Assembly (NCBI GenBank): GCA_023055355.1
Contig: JALJCS010000056.1
Span: 248,001 to 312,000 of the forward strand
From: Agelaius tricolor
Taxonomy: Eukaryota; Chordata; Aves; Passeriformes; Icteridae
DNA length: 64,000 nt
Reading direction: 5' to 3'
The notes beneath the pieces were generated by a model that saw only the letters and a program-made list of their open reading frames with translations, had not been told where the DNA came from and did not search any database. Of the stretch, positions 20,426-32,281 are shown piece after piece (position 1 is the stretch's first letter; the number at the start of each line of letters is the position of its first letter). The position numbers and the translations under genes were made by a program.

Positions 20426-23228
20426 TCGGGGCCACTGAGCTAAGTGCGCTGCCAGAAACACCTTGTCTCACCTGGAAAAGTCACAAGCCACTCTGGATTG
20501 AACAGTGGCCCCTTAATAAAGCCAAGCTGCACGCCCTAAACACCCTCGTGGAAGAACAGCTCGCAAAAGGCCACATAGTAGAGTCCAACAGCCCTTGGAA
20601 CTCTCCAGTCTTTGTTCTGCCAAAGCCTGGGACAAACAGGTGGAGGTTCCTCCACGACCTTCACAGAATCAACGAGGTCATTGAGGACATGGGCCCTCTC
20701 CAGCTTGCCTGCCCTCCCCATCGATGCTGCCTAGAGACTGGACACTTCATATCATAGACATTAAGGACTGTTTCTTCAGCATTCCTCTACACCCTGAGGA
20801 TGCTCCACCGTTTGCTTTTTCCATTCCCTCTCTTAACAAGGAGGCCTCGCTCAAAAGATATCATTGGCATTATCTTCCTCAAGGCCTGAAAAACTCGCCC
20901 ACTATTTGCCAGTGGTACGTGGCTCACACCCTGTCTCCCGTTCGGAAATCTTTCCCCGATGCTATCATCCATCACTATATGGATGACATCCTGGTGTGTG
21001 CTTCAGACAAAGCTTACTTGGACAATACAGTTAAAAAGACTATTGAAACCATAGAAAAGGTGGGAATGGAGATTCGTGAGGACAAAATCCAGTACACCAA
21101 GCCATGGACTTACCTTGGAGTCCAGATCCGGGAAAGGACCATCGTACCTCAGCAGATCACCATAAATGACGACCCAAAAACCCTCAGGGACTTACACAGC
21201 CTGTGCGGATCCATCAACTGGGTACGTCCACTGCTAGGAATTACAACAGAGGACCTTGCTCCCTTGTTCAACCTTCTCTGTGGACCTAAGGATCTGGACT
21301 CGGACTCTCCCTGCACTCTCACAGAAGAAGCCAGAGGTGCCATCACCAAAGTCCAGGAAGCCCTGTCTTCACGCAAAGCCCATCGCTTCGAGCCCAGCCT
21401 GCCTTTCCAGTTCATCATCCTGGGAAAAGCACCTTGATTCCATGGACTGATTTTCCAATGGGAGTCCCAGCTTCGAGACCCTTTGTTGATACTGGAATGG
21501 GTCTTTACAATTAGCCAGCCCACAAAGACACTTACCACCTACCAGGAGGTCATAGCACATTTAATAAAAAAGGCAAGGACTCGCCTTCGCTCTCTTTCAG
21601 GTTGTGAGTTCGAATGCATATACTTACCAATAACTCTTACAGACTTTGAGGATTTGATCCAGACCAATGAAAGCCTCCAGTTTTCCCTGGATAGCTACAC
21701 GGGCCAAACTTCAGTTAAGATCCCAAAACACAAACTTTTTAACCCTGATGTAACCTTCCATTTGATTCCAAAACGAATCCAAAGTAGAAAACCTCTCAAG
21801 GCTCTAACCCTCTTTACAGATGGCTCAGGGTCTTCCCACAAGTCGGTGATTACATGGAGAGACCCCCAAACACAAGATTGGCACTCTGACATACAAGTAG
21901 TGGAGGGATCTCCACAGATCACAGAATTAGCAGCTGTTGTCAGAGCCTTTGAAAAGTTTAAAAATGAGCCTTTCAATCTGGTTACAGATTCAGCTTATGT
22001 TGCTGGGATAGTGATGAGAGCAGAACATGCTCTTCTCAAAGAGGTCTCTAATCCAAAGTTGTACCAACTGCTCTCTAAATTAATACACCTAATCTCCCAC
22101 AGAAAGCAACCTTACCATATAATGCATGTGAGGTCACACACAGACCTCCCAGGTTTTGTTGCAGAAGGCAACAGGAAAGTGGATGCATTAGCAATGGCAG
22201 CGGAAACTGCTAATGTTCCTAACATCTTTGCCCAGGCAAAGTTGTCACACGCGTTTTTTCATCAAAATATACCTGCCCTTATGAGAATGTTTAAGCTCTC
22301 AAAGGATCAGGCAAAGGCTATCGTGGCTATGTGTCCGAACTGTCAGAATTATCAGATACCATCTATGGGGACAGGAGTCAATCCCCGAGGTCTGAATAGC
22401 TGCCAGCTGTGGCAGACAGATGTAACTCACTTCGCACCTTTTGGAAGGTCAAAATATGTGCATGTATCAGTCAACACGTTTTCAGGAGCAGTATTTGCAT
22501 CATCACATGCAGGAGAAAATACCATGCACACAATAAAACACTTTCTCCTCGCTTTTGCCGCCCTGGGTGTACCAAAAGAGATTAAAACAGATAATGGACC
22601 AGCCTACACTTCCTGCAAGTTAAAGCAGTTCTTCAATGAATGGGGAATAGCACACAAGACCGGCATACCTGTAAACCCCACAGGACAATCCATCATGGAA
22701 AGGACACATCAAACCCTCAAAAGAGTCCTCGATCAACAGAACAGAGACACGAGAATCACATCTCCAGTGGAAAGACTTTGCAAGGCTCTCTACGTCATCA
22801 ACTTCCTGAACTGTACAGCATCAGAGCCTGACCCCCCAATACTTCGCCACTTTGCAAATACCACCCAAGCAAAGCTCACTGAGAAACCACCTGTGCTCGT
22901 GAAGGACCCTGAAACACACCAAATTTCTGGGCCTCACCAGCTGATTACCTAGGGTAGAGGATATGCATGCGTGCTACTACCATCCGGTCCGAGGTGGTAC
23001 CCAGGAAAAAACATAAAGCCATACCTAGGCACTGTGAACACTACTCCGGCAAACGGGAACAAGAACGCTCCTGAGGCAAACACAAGACCACCTCAAAACC
23101 AAACCAGCTCTGCCTGGAGGCGAAGACGTCGCCGAATACCCACAAACCCAAGAACAGACCACCCCATTACAAGACAGCAGACAAAACTGAAAGCTAAACA
23201 ACAGTCTGCTGCATCAGGCCATAGATAG
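20426..23228 (+). pseudogene. pol: K1 pol (RT, RNase H, integrase)
   Basis: RT begins in the frame entered at the slip site (20416), with PWNSPVF near 20600. A single-base shift near 20705-20724 moves the frame. RT continues with LPQGLKNSP and an intact YMDD (about 20979-20990). In-frame stops occur at 21435-21437 (TGA) and 22950-22952 (TAG). RNase H has TDGSGSS (about 21818) and TDSAYV (about 21987). Integrase has an H-x3-H...C-x2-C zinc region (about 22250-22345) and D, D, E positions near 22420, 22589 and 22698, with a basic C-terminal tail. It is homologous along its length to K2 pol, which lacks these lesions. Confidence 0.85.
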
Positions 23229-23535
23229 CCTTAACACAAAAGTGTTCTCTGAACTATATGTTGTTACACTGGTTTTTTTTTGTATTTAAACAAAAAAACC
23301 AAACCAAACCAAACCAAAACAAAAAAAACCCAAAAAAAACTGTTATTCCCTCTCCCTAACTTTTAAAACCTCTTAACCTTCTACCCACTCCTCCTCCCTT
23401 AGTCTAGCTTAGAAATTAAAAGAAAAAGGGGGGGAGGAGGGGAACACAGAAAAGAACAAGGCAGAAAACCCTCTCATCATAAAGATAACTAATTCTGCTT
23501 ATATTCCCTATCAGAAGCCCTATTCCTGCCCAAAG
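23229..23535 (+). other. K1 pol-env gap
   Basis: A/C-rich low-complexity sequence with repeated AAACC units (about 23285-23340). No gene is seen; the env splice acceptor may lie here. Confidence 0.5.
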
Positions 23536-24137
23536 ATGAAAAATATCGCTGTTGCTGCTGTCCTCACTGCTGCCTGGATGTTCTTCACCGTAACGCGTGC
23601 CTTCAGCTGGATTAGCCCACAGCCTAGCCATAATGTTTGGGTAACCTTAGCAAAAACATTAAAACAGGACATGTGCTTGTCCATGGGAAGCATTGATAAT
23701 CCACTTTCTACATGTCTAGTAGGAATTCCCTTTGTAGCAGATGACTGGCCTGTCTATAACTCAGAGCTTCTCTGCACCACAGGTAAGAGACCCAATGTGG
23801 CTGATACTTGGGACAAGTGGACAAAAATTCTGCCAGATGCTCGAGAGGAACCCCAAGAATTAGATCTGTTGGGGTCCTCCAAGGCCACATACTGTGTCAA
23901 ATTTTACTTTAGACATCCAAAAAACAATTGGCCAGAAACTGACCAGACCAAAAACACATATCGAAAAGAGATATCACCAATTAACAAAGCCTATAACTCT
24001 CACGATTGGTGCAATTACACAGCTCGTGTGATTTCTGTGTCCTCTCTCCATCCCAAAGTATTACCCAAGGGAATGTTTCTCATCTGTGGTGACAGAGTAT
24101 GGGCTGGGATCCCTTCCCGACTCCAGGGAGGTCCCTG
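23536..24137 (+). pseudogene. env: K1 env, 5' part (SU), split by B2
   Basis: ATG 23536 opens a hydrophobic signal sequence of about 22 residues, followed by a short SU with several cysteines, glycosylation motifs and the ICGDR-x-W-x-GIPS...GGPC block, which resembles avian alpharetrovirus SU. The frame runs directly into the B2 LTR at 24138; the last about 13 codons of the apparent frame (to 24177) are LTR sequence. Env continues at 32282 after B2. It is homologous to K2 env. In a functional virus this part would bind the receptor. Confidence 0.85.
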
Positions 24138-24546
24138 TTATAGTGGAGCCCTGGAAAATGTTAAAAATAGTCTTTGAAAATATTAGGCCTTGTATTCTCT
24201 CAGATCACTGCACCTGCGTAAGCAGTATGATAAATGATATAATTGTTAAATATGATGATTGTTTAGTAGTTAAATGTAATTATTATATAACCATAAGAAG
24301 AATAGTGAGAAACTATGTTGGAAATTTAAAGGGGGCTATGTTTAGCTGAAATCTGTGTATACAATAGAACAATATAAGTTTGATAATTATCATGAAAGTT
24401 GTATAACGATAGAGTATAAAACACGTTCACCTTGAATGTATGGTCGGAATCAGATTTGGGTGGAAACTACCCCGATTCCCAGAGCTCTTCAATAAAAAGC
24501 ACCGCATATAATTGCTTATGTGATTATGTGTTTTTGAACGCTAACA
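24138..24546 (+). repeat. B2 5' LTR
   Basis: 409 bp, pairing with 31873-32281 with about 7 differences (1.7%). TATAAAAC is near 24415 and AATAAAAAG near 24491. It ends GCTAACA. The first dinucleotide is TT where the 3' LTR has TG. The flanking duplication CCTG (24134-24137 and 32282-32285) rejoins the K1 env codons. Confidence 0.95.
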
Positions 24547-24549
24547 TTT

Positions 24550-24567
24550 TGGCGACCCAGATGGGAC
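24550..24567 (+). promoter_or_regulatory. B2 primer binding site, tRNA-Arg
   Basis: TGGCGACCCAGATGGGAC matches the complement of tRNA-Arg(CCU) at about 16 of 18 positions, three bases after the LTR. Confidence 0.65.
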
Positions 24568-24686
24568 CCTGCGGGTGCTGCTGAAGCGAGTTTCGCGACT
24601 TGACCACGCTCCAGCCGGCACCGAGGGATTCTCGGGGAGCTCAATCGGCCGCGACCGCTTCTGCCGCTCGCAACGTCCCCGGGAGA

Positions 24687-24695
24687 AAGGTAAGG
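24687..24695 (+). promoter_or_regulatory. Candidate splice donor, B2 leader
   Basis: AAGGTAAGG in the short leader matches the donor consensus and lies upstream of gag, as required for a spliced env message. Confidence 0.5.
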
Positions 24696-24849
24696 TGCTT
24701 TTTACTTTGGGTTGGGTGCCTGCCAATAAGACGCAGTGAAAGCTACGCTTGGTTGGGCTAAAGGAATTCCTGTTGGTACAAGCCTAGGCGCCGTTCCATA
24801 AGACAATCGCGAAAGCGTTGCGGGTTCGGCAATTTGTGGTATATTTGGA

Positions 24850-26520
24850 ATGGAGAAACTTAAAGGGATTTTGGGCGGAAACACCTCTATCCCCCAAAGT
24901 TCTCCTTTGGGGTGCTTATTAGCACATTGGAAACAGGGTAATTTTGGGGAAGAATTACGTAAAGCTAAGTTGATTGATTATTGTAATACATGGTGGCCAG
25001 AATATGCCTTGGAGAATGGTGAAAAATGGCCAAAATACAGTACTCTGCAATATAACACTATTTCGCAGTTAATGTCGTTTTGTAAACAAGAAGGAAAATG
25101 GGATGAGGTTCCGTATGTTGATTTGTTTTTCTATTTACGGGGAAAGCCAGAATGGCAGAATGAATGTGAATTAATGATGGTTAAAACGTCTGCAAGCAAT
25201 AAGTGTGGGGTTTGTGAGGAACGTTGTTTAGAACACTTGGCATTAAAAGAAAGCCTGAGTAGGGAAAATTATACAGATATTGATTTACAGGTAGCTCCAA
25301 TAGGAACAAGAGAACCTAACCCTATCCCACCTGTTTCATCTGTCCCTATCCCACTGCCTGCTCCTAACCCACCTAATCCTGAACCTGTCTCGTCTAGTAC
25401 ACCCTTCCCTCTTTATTCTCCTCTCCCATCGTCACCTGATCTCTCTTCCTCGGAAGATGAGCAAAACCTAACTGTGGCAGGAAGGAGAGAGAGAGAATCA
25501 ACGACCCCAGTAGCCCACAGAACCAGGAGTCGGTCTAACCTTGCCCCGGTTATGGATAGAAAAGACATAGGCAGACAAAAACGGACTGTAATCGCCCCCT
25601 TACGGCAAGGTGTAGGAGTGGAAGGGCCAGTATTTGTAAAAGTGCCTTTTACTCCTGAAGATTTAGTTATTTGGAAACAAACAGCTGGAACCTATAGAGA
25701 AAATCCTGATAAAATGGCACGAGTAGTAAAAATGGTTATAAAAACTCAAAATCCTGACTGGGATGACATACAAGTAATATTAGATACTTTGATGGATTCT
25801 ACTGAGAAAGAGATGGTACTTAAGGCAGCCAAAGAGAGGGCAAGAGAAGATATCAGAAATGGGCTAGTAACAGGGAATTTAGATGTGAATTTCCCAACTG
25901 AGGATCCAAATTGGGACCCTAATTTATTAACTGATATAAGGAGACTACGGAAATATCAAGAGTGGATCCAAATAGGAGTTCAGAATGCTGTGCCCAAAAC
26001 TATAAATTGGTCTAAACTATATGAAGTTCGGCAGGAAAAGAAGGAATCTCCCACTGCGTTTTTGGAAAGGCTTAAGGAGGTAGCAAGAAAATATACAGAT
26101 CTCAAAATGGACACAGAACAAGCAAAGGTTCAGCTTGCTCTCATATTTTTGGGCCAATCACAGGATGACATTCATAGAAAATTGCAAAAATTAGAAGGGG
26201 AAGAACTAAGGAATTTGGATAAGCTACTTGAAGTTGCTTGGAAGGTATACAACAATCGTGAAAGAGAAACTAGTAAAAGGCAACAGCAGAATCTGTTGGC
26301 AGTAATACAAGGAAAAGGGAACCCAAATTTCAGGGGTCGTAACAGGAATAATCAAAATAGGAGACCAGTCACGCAAAGGTTAAGTCTAAATCAATGTGCA
26401 TATTGCAAGCGGGAGGGGCACTGGAAGCGAGATTGTCCAAGCCTGAATAACCAGTTTCACCGGGACAATCAGTTCCAGCAGGTAACCAAGGAGATGGTCC
26501 TGGGGAAGTATACCAGCTGA
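24850..26520 (+). CDS. gag: B2 gag (gamma-like), intact 556 codons
   Basis: This is an uninterrupted frame. The N-terminal SSPLGCLLAHW block marks the matrix domain, followed by a Pro/Ser-rich linker (about residues 150-200), capsid (about 240-480) and a single CCHC nucleocapsid knuckle (C-x2-C-x4-H-x4-C, about residue 515). The present ATG at 24850 yields MEKLKG, not an MG start. Residue 9 is a TTG-encoded Leu followed by GG, where B1 has its initiator Met then Gly, so the original start may have been lost and the myristoylation signal with it. The frame ends in UGA followed by CUAG, and pol continues in the same frame, as expected for gamma-type readthrough. It would build the core. Confidence 0.9.
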   Translation: MEKLKGILGGNTSIPQSSPLGCLLAHWKQGNFGEELRKAKLIDYCNTWWPEYALENGEKWPKYSTLQYNTISQLMSFCKQEGKWDEVPYVDLFFYLRGKPEWQNECELMMVKTSASNKCGVCEERCLEHLALKESLSRENYTDIDLQVAPIGTREPNPIPPVSSVPIPLPAPNPPNPEPVSSSTPFPLYSPLPSSPDLSSSEDEQNLTVAGRRERESTTPVAHRTRSRSNLAPVMDRKDIGRQKRTVIAPLRQGVGVEGPVFVKVPFTPEDLVIWKQTAGTYRENPDKMARVVKMVIKTQNPDWDDIQVILDTLMDSTEKEMVLKAAKERAREDIRNGLVTGNLDVNFPTEDPNWDPNLLTDIRRLRKYQEWIQIGVQNAVPKTINWSKLYEVRQEKKESPTAFLERLKEVARKYTDLKMDTEQAKVQLALIFLGQSQDDIHRKLQKLEGEELRNLDKLLEVAWKVYNNRERETSKRQQQNLLAVIQGKGNPNFRGRNRNNQNRRPVTQRLSLNQCAYCKREGHWKRDCPSLNNQFHRDNQFQQVTKEMVLGKYTS

Positions 26521-26524
26521 CTAG
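26518..26524 (+). promoter_or_regulatory. Putative gag-pol readthrough signal UGA-CUA-G
   Basis: The gag stop is TGA followed by CTAG, with pol open in the same frame on both sides. UGA-CUA(G) is an established high-readthrough context in viruses and some animal genes. Gammaretroviruses usually use UAG here. Confidence 0.7.
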
Positions 26525-29500
26525 ACATAGAACCGGTAGAACAAGTTAAGGAACCCGTTATAAATATACAATTAGGGCATAAAGAGGTCAAATTTCTAAT
26601 AGATACAGGAGCTACTTACTCGGTATTGAATGATTTGCAAGGACAAATTGGGGACAAGGAAACAACAGTAGTCGGCGCTACAGGGAAAGAGGAAAAACGG
26701 CCATTCTTGCAACCCCTAGATTTGTGTTTTGGGAACAAAGTTATAACACATGAATTCCTATACGTACCTGAGTGTCCAATTCCGCTTTTAGGGAGAGATT
26801 TGCTAGCAAAACTTGATGCAGTAATAACCTTTGAAAATGGAGAGCTTATAATGAAAATACCTGAATCAAAGACAGGACAGATATTAATGATCAAAGAAAA
26901 ACCTGTTCCCTCTATCCCTAGGGAGGTAGAAGATGCAGTGATTCCCTCTGTATGGGAGACAGATATACCAGGGAAATCTAAATTGGCACAACCAGTGCAT
27001 GTAGAATTAAAGGAAGGGGCAAGGGCTGTACAAGTCAAACAGTATCCCATAAAACCAGAAGCACGGCAAGGAATAGTAAAGATAATTGAAAAATTCTTGA
27101 AATACCGAATTTTAGAAGAATGTGAATCAGAATTTAATACACCAATATTTCCAGTGAAGAAGCCAAATGGTGAATATAGATTAGTGCAGGATTTGAGAGC
27201 AATAAATAAGATAACAAAGGACATTTATCCAGTGGTAACAAATCCTTACACATTGCTAACATCCGTAAAAGAGAAATACAAGTGGTTTACTGTAATTGAT
27301 TTAAAAGATGCCTTTTTCTGCATTCCCCTTGACAAAGAAAGTAGGAAACTGTTTGCTTTTGAGTGGGAAAACCCGGGGAACGGAAGAAAAACCCAGCTCA
27401 CTTGGACACGACTCCCACAAGGCTACAAGAATTCCCCCACCCTATTCGGAAACCAACTGGCAAAGGAGCTGGAGATTTGGACCTAAAATGGACAAGTACC
27501 AAGAGACCAATACCTGTTGTTGCACTATGTTGATGATATACTAATAGCTACAGAAGAAAAAGCAACCTGTATAAAGGTAACCATTGAGATTTTAAATTCA
27601 CTGGGAATGGGAGGTTACAAAGTATCCAGAGGAAAGGCACAAATTGCCCAACAGACTGTGATCTGCCTGGGATATGAAATTTCACAAGGGCAACGAAAAC
27701 TAGGCACTAACCGTATCCAAGCTATTTGTGCTATTCCAGAGCCCCAGAATTTACATGAGCTGCGAGTCTTCCTCGGCATGGCAGGATGGTGTTGCCTGTG
27801 GATCATGGACTATGGACTGATTGTGAAGCCCCTGTATGAAGCTCAGAAGACGCAGCCATTCACCTGGGGCAAACCACAGAAAGAAGCCTTCCTAAAATTA
27901 AAGGAAGCACTGACAACTGCTCCAGCATTAGGGTTACCCGATCTGTCTAAAGATTTTCAGCTGTTTGTACATGAAAGGCTGCGCCTAGCACTCGGAGTCC
28001 TGACCCAACGTCTGGGAAGCTGGAAAAGGCCGGTGGGCTACTTTTCCAAACAACTTGACAACATAAGTGCTGGGTGGCCTCCATGTCTGCGGGCAGTTGC
28101 AGCCACTGTGATGCTGATACAAGAAGCCAGGAAGCTTACTATGGGAAGACACATAGATGTCTATGTACCACACATGGTAACCACCGTCTTAGAGCAGAAG
28201 GGGGGCCATTGGCTATCCCCAAGCAGGATGATGACATTCCAGGTAGTCCTGACTGAGCAGGATGATGTCACATTAAAAACAACTAACCTTTTGAATCCAG
28301 CTCTGTTCCTAGGTACCACAACTGAAGAAGGCCCATTAGAGCATGACTGTGTGGAGGTAATAGAATACACCTATTCAGCAAGAGAAGACCTGAAAGATGT
28401 CCCGCTAGAACAGCCAGAGTGGGAGCTGTTTACAGATGGGAGCAGCTTCGTGGAAAACGGAACCAGATACGCTGGATATGTGGTAACAACAGTCAGTACA
28501 GTAGTGGAGGCAAAAGCATTACCACCAAATACATCTGCCCAGAAGGCAGAACTGGTTGCTTTAACCAGGGCACTAGAATTAAGTGAAGGGAAAAAGGTAA
28601 ATATCTGGACTGACTCAAAATATGCTTTTGGAGTGGTGCATGTACACGGAGCACTGTGGAAAGAAAGAGGCATACTATCTTCTCGAGGTACGCGCATTAA
28701 ACATCAGGATGCAGTCCTGCAATTGATAAAGGCAGTACAGAAACCTGAACAAGTGGCAATTATACACTGCAAAGCACACCAATCAGGAAACTCCAAAATC
28801 TGTCAGGGAAATCAAAAGGCAGACTGGGCAGCCCGACAGGTTGCTCGAGAGGTGCAAACAACAATGGCATTGATACCTTTAAAGCTTAATGTATCCCAAT
28901 TCAATTTGCCTCCAAAACCAAAATATTCAGTAGAAGATGAGAGACTGGCACGTTTGCTAAATGCACAAAAGAATTCAGAGGGATGGTATGTGACTGCACA
29001 AGGACAAATAGTGGTACCCCCCTTGATAATGACAGAAGTTCTACAAATTAAACATAATGAATGTCACTGGGGAGCAGAGGCATTGGTAAAATTGCTAAAG
29101 CAAAGTTTAATTTCAGTACGGATTTTAACAATGGCAAAATCAGTGTTGTCAAAATGTGATATCTGCTTGAAAAACAATCCAGTGGCTAGGTGACAAGCAC
29201 AGCTAGGAAGAATTTGGATAGGAATAGAGCCAGGAGACTATTGGCAGGTAGATTTTGTAGAACTGCCAAGAACTCGAGGATACAAATACCTGTTAGTGGG
29301 GGTTGACACATTCTCTGGGTGGCCAGAAGCCCTTCCCTGTCGCACAAACCAAGCAAAGGAAACAGTTAAGTGGTTACTACAGGAGATTATTCCCAGGTTT
29401 GGGGTACCCCTAGGGGTATCATCAGATAGGGGGCCCCATTTCATAGCTACAGTAGTGAGAGAGGTAAGTAGATTGCTGGGGATAACCTGGGACCTCCACA

Positions 29501-30021
29501 CACCATGGAGACCCCAGTCGAGTGGACAGGTAGAGAGGATGAATCAGACACTAAAAAGGCAAATCAGTAAAATATGCCAAGAAGCCAAATTGCAGTGGCC
29601 CCAGGCTTTGCCAATAGCACTGTTGAGGATTCAGATAAAGCCTAGGAGTAGGATGTCAGTCAGTCCTTATGAGATATTGTATGGGAAACCATATGAATCT
29701 CCTGAGCCTAACCCTAATGTACACATCACAGGAAAGCAGGAAGTGTATAATTATGTTCCGTCTCTCGGAAAAGCTTTAGCTCGGCTCCGGAGCATCCTCG
29801 TGTGGAATAGACCGCTGACTCTTGAGAACCCAGTTCATAACATACATCCAGGAGACGAGGTGTACATCAAGAACTGGAACGAAGAACCGCTGAAAGAAAA
29901 GTGGAGTGGACCCCATCAGGTACTACTGACCACCTTTACAGCAGTCAAAGTAGCCGGCGTGGACCCCTGGATTCATTACACCCGAGTGAAGAAAATCCAT
30001 CCTGAATCACGGACTGTGTAA
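26521..30021 (+). pseudogene. pol: B2 pol (protease, RT, RNase H, integrase), two premature stops
   Basis: One reading frame runs from the gag stop to 30021, broken only by TAA at 27484-27486 and TGA at 29191-29193. Protease: IDTGATYSVL (active-site Asp codon 26602) and LLGRDLL (about 26787). RT: VDLKDAFF-type block (about 27298), LPQGYKNSP (about 27414) and YVDD (27526-27537). RNase H: TDGSS (about 28432), then TDSKYA (about 28612). Integrase: an H..H region at about 29050-29070 with CDIC (about 29155), then WQVDF (about 29243), SDRGPHF (about 29420) and the QVERM glutamate (about 29530), and a C-terminal domain. All catalytic acids are present. The 27484 stop falls shortly before YVDD and would abolish RT. 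Confidence 0.9.
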
Positions 30022-30050
30022 ACTGTGGAGCCAACAAGGCTGCAGATAAG

Positions 30051-31796
30051 ATGTGTTTAATTACTTTGAGAATGCTATCAGTAATTGTGCTAACGTTATG
30101 GTCATTAATGTCTTTGGGATGTGGAATGCAAAATGATCAACTCACTACTCTTCATTCTAGAATGAAGAGAGAGGTACAAACAGAAACACTGGTGATAAAG
30201 GTTTCTAATGCAGTTCGGGCTGAGAATGTAATGATCGGATTAGTCAAAGATTTTGCCAAAATGCAAAACACCAGTAGAATAACTGCCTGTCTGCCAATAC
30301 CAAAGGCAGCAGGAGATCTGGTAAATTGGGGAATCATAACATCAAAATTACCTGAAATACAAAAGAACAAAACAATTACATGTAAACAGGTACCCGAATC
30401 GAGGCAAGTAATCAAGGAAACTTGGGAGAAAATAGGAATATGGATGAGACCCATGGACCAGAAAGACTGTATTCTAAGTGATGGCATACTAGGAACCCCT
30501 ATGGGAGAATCAGGAGGCATCACACAATGGCAGTGCTATTTACCACACTATAAAAAGATTATAGAAAATGTTACAGAAACCACTCTGGTATGGAAGTGTG
30601 AGGCCAAGGATCGGAAAAATCAGATAGAGCCTTGGGACAGTGCATGGTCTGTGAGTATTCTTCAAAGATTCCAATACATAGCAAACACCCCTTGGTGTAT
30701 TAAGTGGGAAGGCCCCGAGAATGAAACAGATCCAGCAATAACGAACACTGCCACTAGTAGCAGAACGAGGGCAGACAAAGTAAGTTGGTGGGCATGTAAT
30801 AAAACGTATGACTGCACTTCTGATGATATAGAGATAAAACAGATGCCACCCCTGGCAATAGCCCTACAAATTGGTTGTGCTTGCAGAGGGATCAAACATA
30901 AACAAGGCAGAGTGAATTATAAAGCAGTTATAGGATGTACCAGAATTACAATCTGAGGTCCAGGACAATTTGTATGGGCAGCAAGTGATGGTACCTGGAC
31001 AACACATCTACCTGTAGATGGGAAAGTAAAGGAAATTACTTTGGGCCTTCCAACCTTATGTCCAATTTGGAAAAAGTCCCCATTTAACAGAAAACATGAA
31101 CTTCTGCAGATAAGAGCAAGATGGGAAGTTCAAGACAATGAAAATCCAGATGACACTTGGCAAGAACCCTCTAGTGGAGTGAAATTTGGGTGGGCCCTAG
31201 AGTCATTACTTGGTCCTATAGCAAACTATCAGAGTAGGGAGATGCTGTGCAAACTTACAGGTCAGGTAGATAGACTGGCAAGAGTCACCCGAGAAGGATT
31301 TAAAGAATTAAACATACAATTACAAGCCACCACAAAAATGACTTTACAAAATCGATTAGCCTTAGATTTGTTACTCCTGAAAGAGCATGGAGTATGTGGA
31401 TTTTTAAAGGGACAAGTTGATCATTGCTGCGTTCATATCCCAAATGTAACTGCAGATGTAGAATATGACATCAATCAGTTGAAACAAATAGAGCATGAAG
31501 CACAAGAAGAGCAAAAGGACTTGACTACAAGCTGGCTAGGAAAAATCTTTAAAGGGTTAGGATGGAATGTGAGTTCATGGGTTAAATCTATCATTGAGAG
31601 TGTGATAATCCTACTAATTGTATTCTTAGCAATTTGGTTAGTTTACAGCATCTTAAAGGGAGAGATACAGAAGAAGACGTCCTGGAACCAGAAAATAATA
31701 AAGGCACCGACTCGAGATCCACGCCCACCATCTACTGGTTCTCCAGTTTGTGATAGCATCCACATCAACCCTGGATTTGAAGAACATCAAGCATAA
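30051..31796 (+). pseudogene. env: B2 env (gamma-type TM), one premature stop
   Basis: ATG 30051 starts a hydrophobic signal peptide of about 25 residues. SU is rich in cysteines and N-glycosylation sites. An in-frame TGA at 30954-30956 breaks SU; the frame then stays open to 31796. TM carries the LQNR-x-ALDLLLL block near 31346 and a cysteine group spaced C-x9-CC (about 31398-31432) instead of the usual C-x6-CC. A membrane span of about 25 residues lies at about 31590-31655, followed by a cytoplasmic tail of about 45 residues. It would mediate receptor binding and fusion. It has no visible similarity to B1's env. The start lies 30 bp after the pol stop. Confidence 0.85.
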
Positions 31797-31860
31797 ATTG
31801 AAGAATAAAGGACTGTATCAAGTGAAAACATTTACACCTATAGTGAAGTGAAAATGCTTT

Positions 31861-32281
31861 CAAAGGGGGGAATGATAGTGGAGCCCTGGAAAATGTTAAA
31901 AATAGTCTTTGAAAATATTAGGCCTTGTATTCTCTCAGATCACTGCACCTGCGTAAGCAGTATGATAAATGATATAATTGTTAGATGTGATGATTCTTTA
32001 GTAGTTAAATGTAATTATTATATAACCATAAGAAGAATAGTGAGAAACTATGTTGGAAATTTAAAGGGGGCTATGTTTAGCTGAAATCTGTGTATACAAT
32101 AGAACAATATAAGTTTGATAATTATAATGAAAGTTATATAACGATAGAGTATAAAACACGTTCACCTTGAATGTATGGTCGGAATCAGATTTGGGTGGAA
32201 ACTACCCCGATTCCCAGAGCTCTTCAATAAAAAGCACCGCATATAATCGCTTATGTGATTATGTGTTTTTGAACGCTAACA
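31861..32281 (+). repeat. B2 polypurine tract and 3' LTR
   Basis: The purine run AAAGGGGGGAA (about 31862-31872) precedes the LTR (31873-32281), which starts TGATAGTGG and ends GCTAACA, with TATAAAAC and AATAAAAAG as in the 5' copy. CCTG follows, then K1 env resumes. Confidence 0.95.

Noticed and set aside
24086..24349. Frame joining K1 env to following sequence
   Set aside because: The second part is B2 LTR; the same LTR frame recurs at 31848-32084.
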